From: Sphingopyxis sp.
GTDB taxonomy: Bacteria; Pseudomonadota; Alphaproteobacteria; Sphingomonadales; Sphingomonadaceae
Length of the DNA stretch: 5,366 nucleotides
Assembly: GCA_026125835.1 (NCBI GenBank)
Contig: JAHCKJ010000160.1
Location: forward strand, 1 to 5,366
Reading direction: 5' to 3'
The notes below the pieces were generated by a model. That model was given only the letters and a program-made list of their open reading frames with translations, made no database searches and was not told where the DNA came from. A program made the position numbers and the translations under genes. Below are positions 4,971-5,366 of the stretch, piece after piece; positions within the stretch are counted from its first letter, which is position 1, and each line of letters begins with the position of its first letter.

Positions 4971-5336
4971 CTATTGCGGGCAAAAACGGCGATATTTCCC
5001 TTTGGCGCTGCCCCACATCGCACCGGCCAGGCAGCCCTCCCGGTTCTGTTTGAATGACAGTGTTCCGACGTCGGGGTGCCGCATCTTCATTGCCAATATG
5101 TCGCCGTTCGAGCTGCGATCGGCTTCATACAGCCATTCGCGGTCGTTGAAATGGCCGACATATTTCACATGGCTGTCGTCGATGAACTGCAGATATTCGC
5201 CGGTTTCTGCATCGACATAGCGCTGGCCTGGCCCCGCGCAGGCTCCAAGCGCGGCGAGCGCCGCACATGCGACCAACACCCGCCCCGTGCGGGACAAGCC
5301 CGGCGCACATTTATTGTAAACAGCAAATATCGACAT
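4971..5336 (-). CDS. Small putative lipoprotein of unknown function
   Basis: The 121-residue product starts at ATG 5336, preceded by a strong AAAGGAGAA ribosome binding site (5342-5350). A long n-region with Lys and Arg leads into a hydrophobic stretch (about 19-30) and a lipobox, LGAC, with the lipidated cysteine at 33. Glycine-free Ala34 at +2 gives no inner-membrane retention signal, so outer-membrane placement is likely. The mature part (about 88 residues) looks mostly beta: YVDAETGEYLQFIDDSHVKYV (40-60 region), REWLYEADRS (66-75), GDILAMKMRH (78-87) and GTLSFKQN (91-98). Cys102 and Cys119 could form a disulfide. I do not recognise a named family; it is perhaps a small beta-sheet or lipocalin-like fold, which is a guess. 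It converges on the PBP gene with 39 bases between stops, so joint regulation is not implied. Confidence 0.8.
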   Translation of the reverse strand: MSIFAVYNKCAPGLSRTGRVLVACAALAALGACAGPGQRYVDAETGEYLQFIDDSHVKYVGHFNDREWLYEADRSSNGDILAMKMRHPDVGTLSFKQNREGCLAGAMWGSAKGKYRRFCPQ

Positions 5337-5366
5337 GGTGATTCTCCTTTCGCTTGCCCGCGCAGG

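Overview
The window reads as chromosomal DNA of a GC-rich alphaproteobacterium, most likely a sphingomonad (Sphingopyxis/Sphingomonas-like). This is inferred from the composition, the style of the class A penicillin-binding protein, a secreted DUF4402 protein, and short palindromes of a kind I recall from sphingomonad intergenic DNA. The genes are ordinary housekeeping and envelope genes. I see no mobile element, CRISPR array, RNA gene or defence cassette.

Layout. The window opens with the last codons of a plus-strand gene whose C-terminus looks like an outer-membrane beta-barrel. It converges on a minus-strand gene for a ThiE/TenI-fold protein that lacks several expected ThiE active-site residues. 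A 77-bp imperfect palindrome lies at that junction and forms the last 13 codons of the ThiE-like gene. A short divergent promoter region (790-845) separates it from yggS, a PLP-homeostasis protein with its PLP lysine at position 36. yggS converges on a minus-strand secreted DUF4402 protein, with a perfect 20-bp GC-rich palindrome between them. A divergent 151-bp region with a 14-bp perfect palindrome and a CtrA-like motif leads to msrB (methionine-R-sulfoxide reductase). After 73 bp comes a 724-residue bifunctional penicillin-binding protein of the PBP1A type, starting at TTG. It converges on a small minus-strand lipoprotein of unknown function.

How they fit together. There is no obvious single pathway. 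PBP1A builds the cell wall; the DUF4402 protein, the lipoprotein and the presumed barrel protein belong to the envelope; MsrB repairs oxidised methionine; YggS buffers pyridoxal phosphate. Because strands alternate, most genes are probably transcribed singly; only msrB and the PBP gene could share a transcript.

The observations most worth following are a compensated frameshift in the linker of the penicillin-binding protein (about 3645-3686), where the +1 frame encodes what looks like the ancestral linker; the palindrome captured into the 3' end of the ThiE-like gene; and the degenerate active site of that protein.
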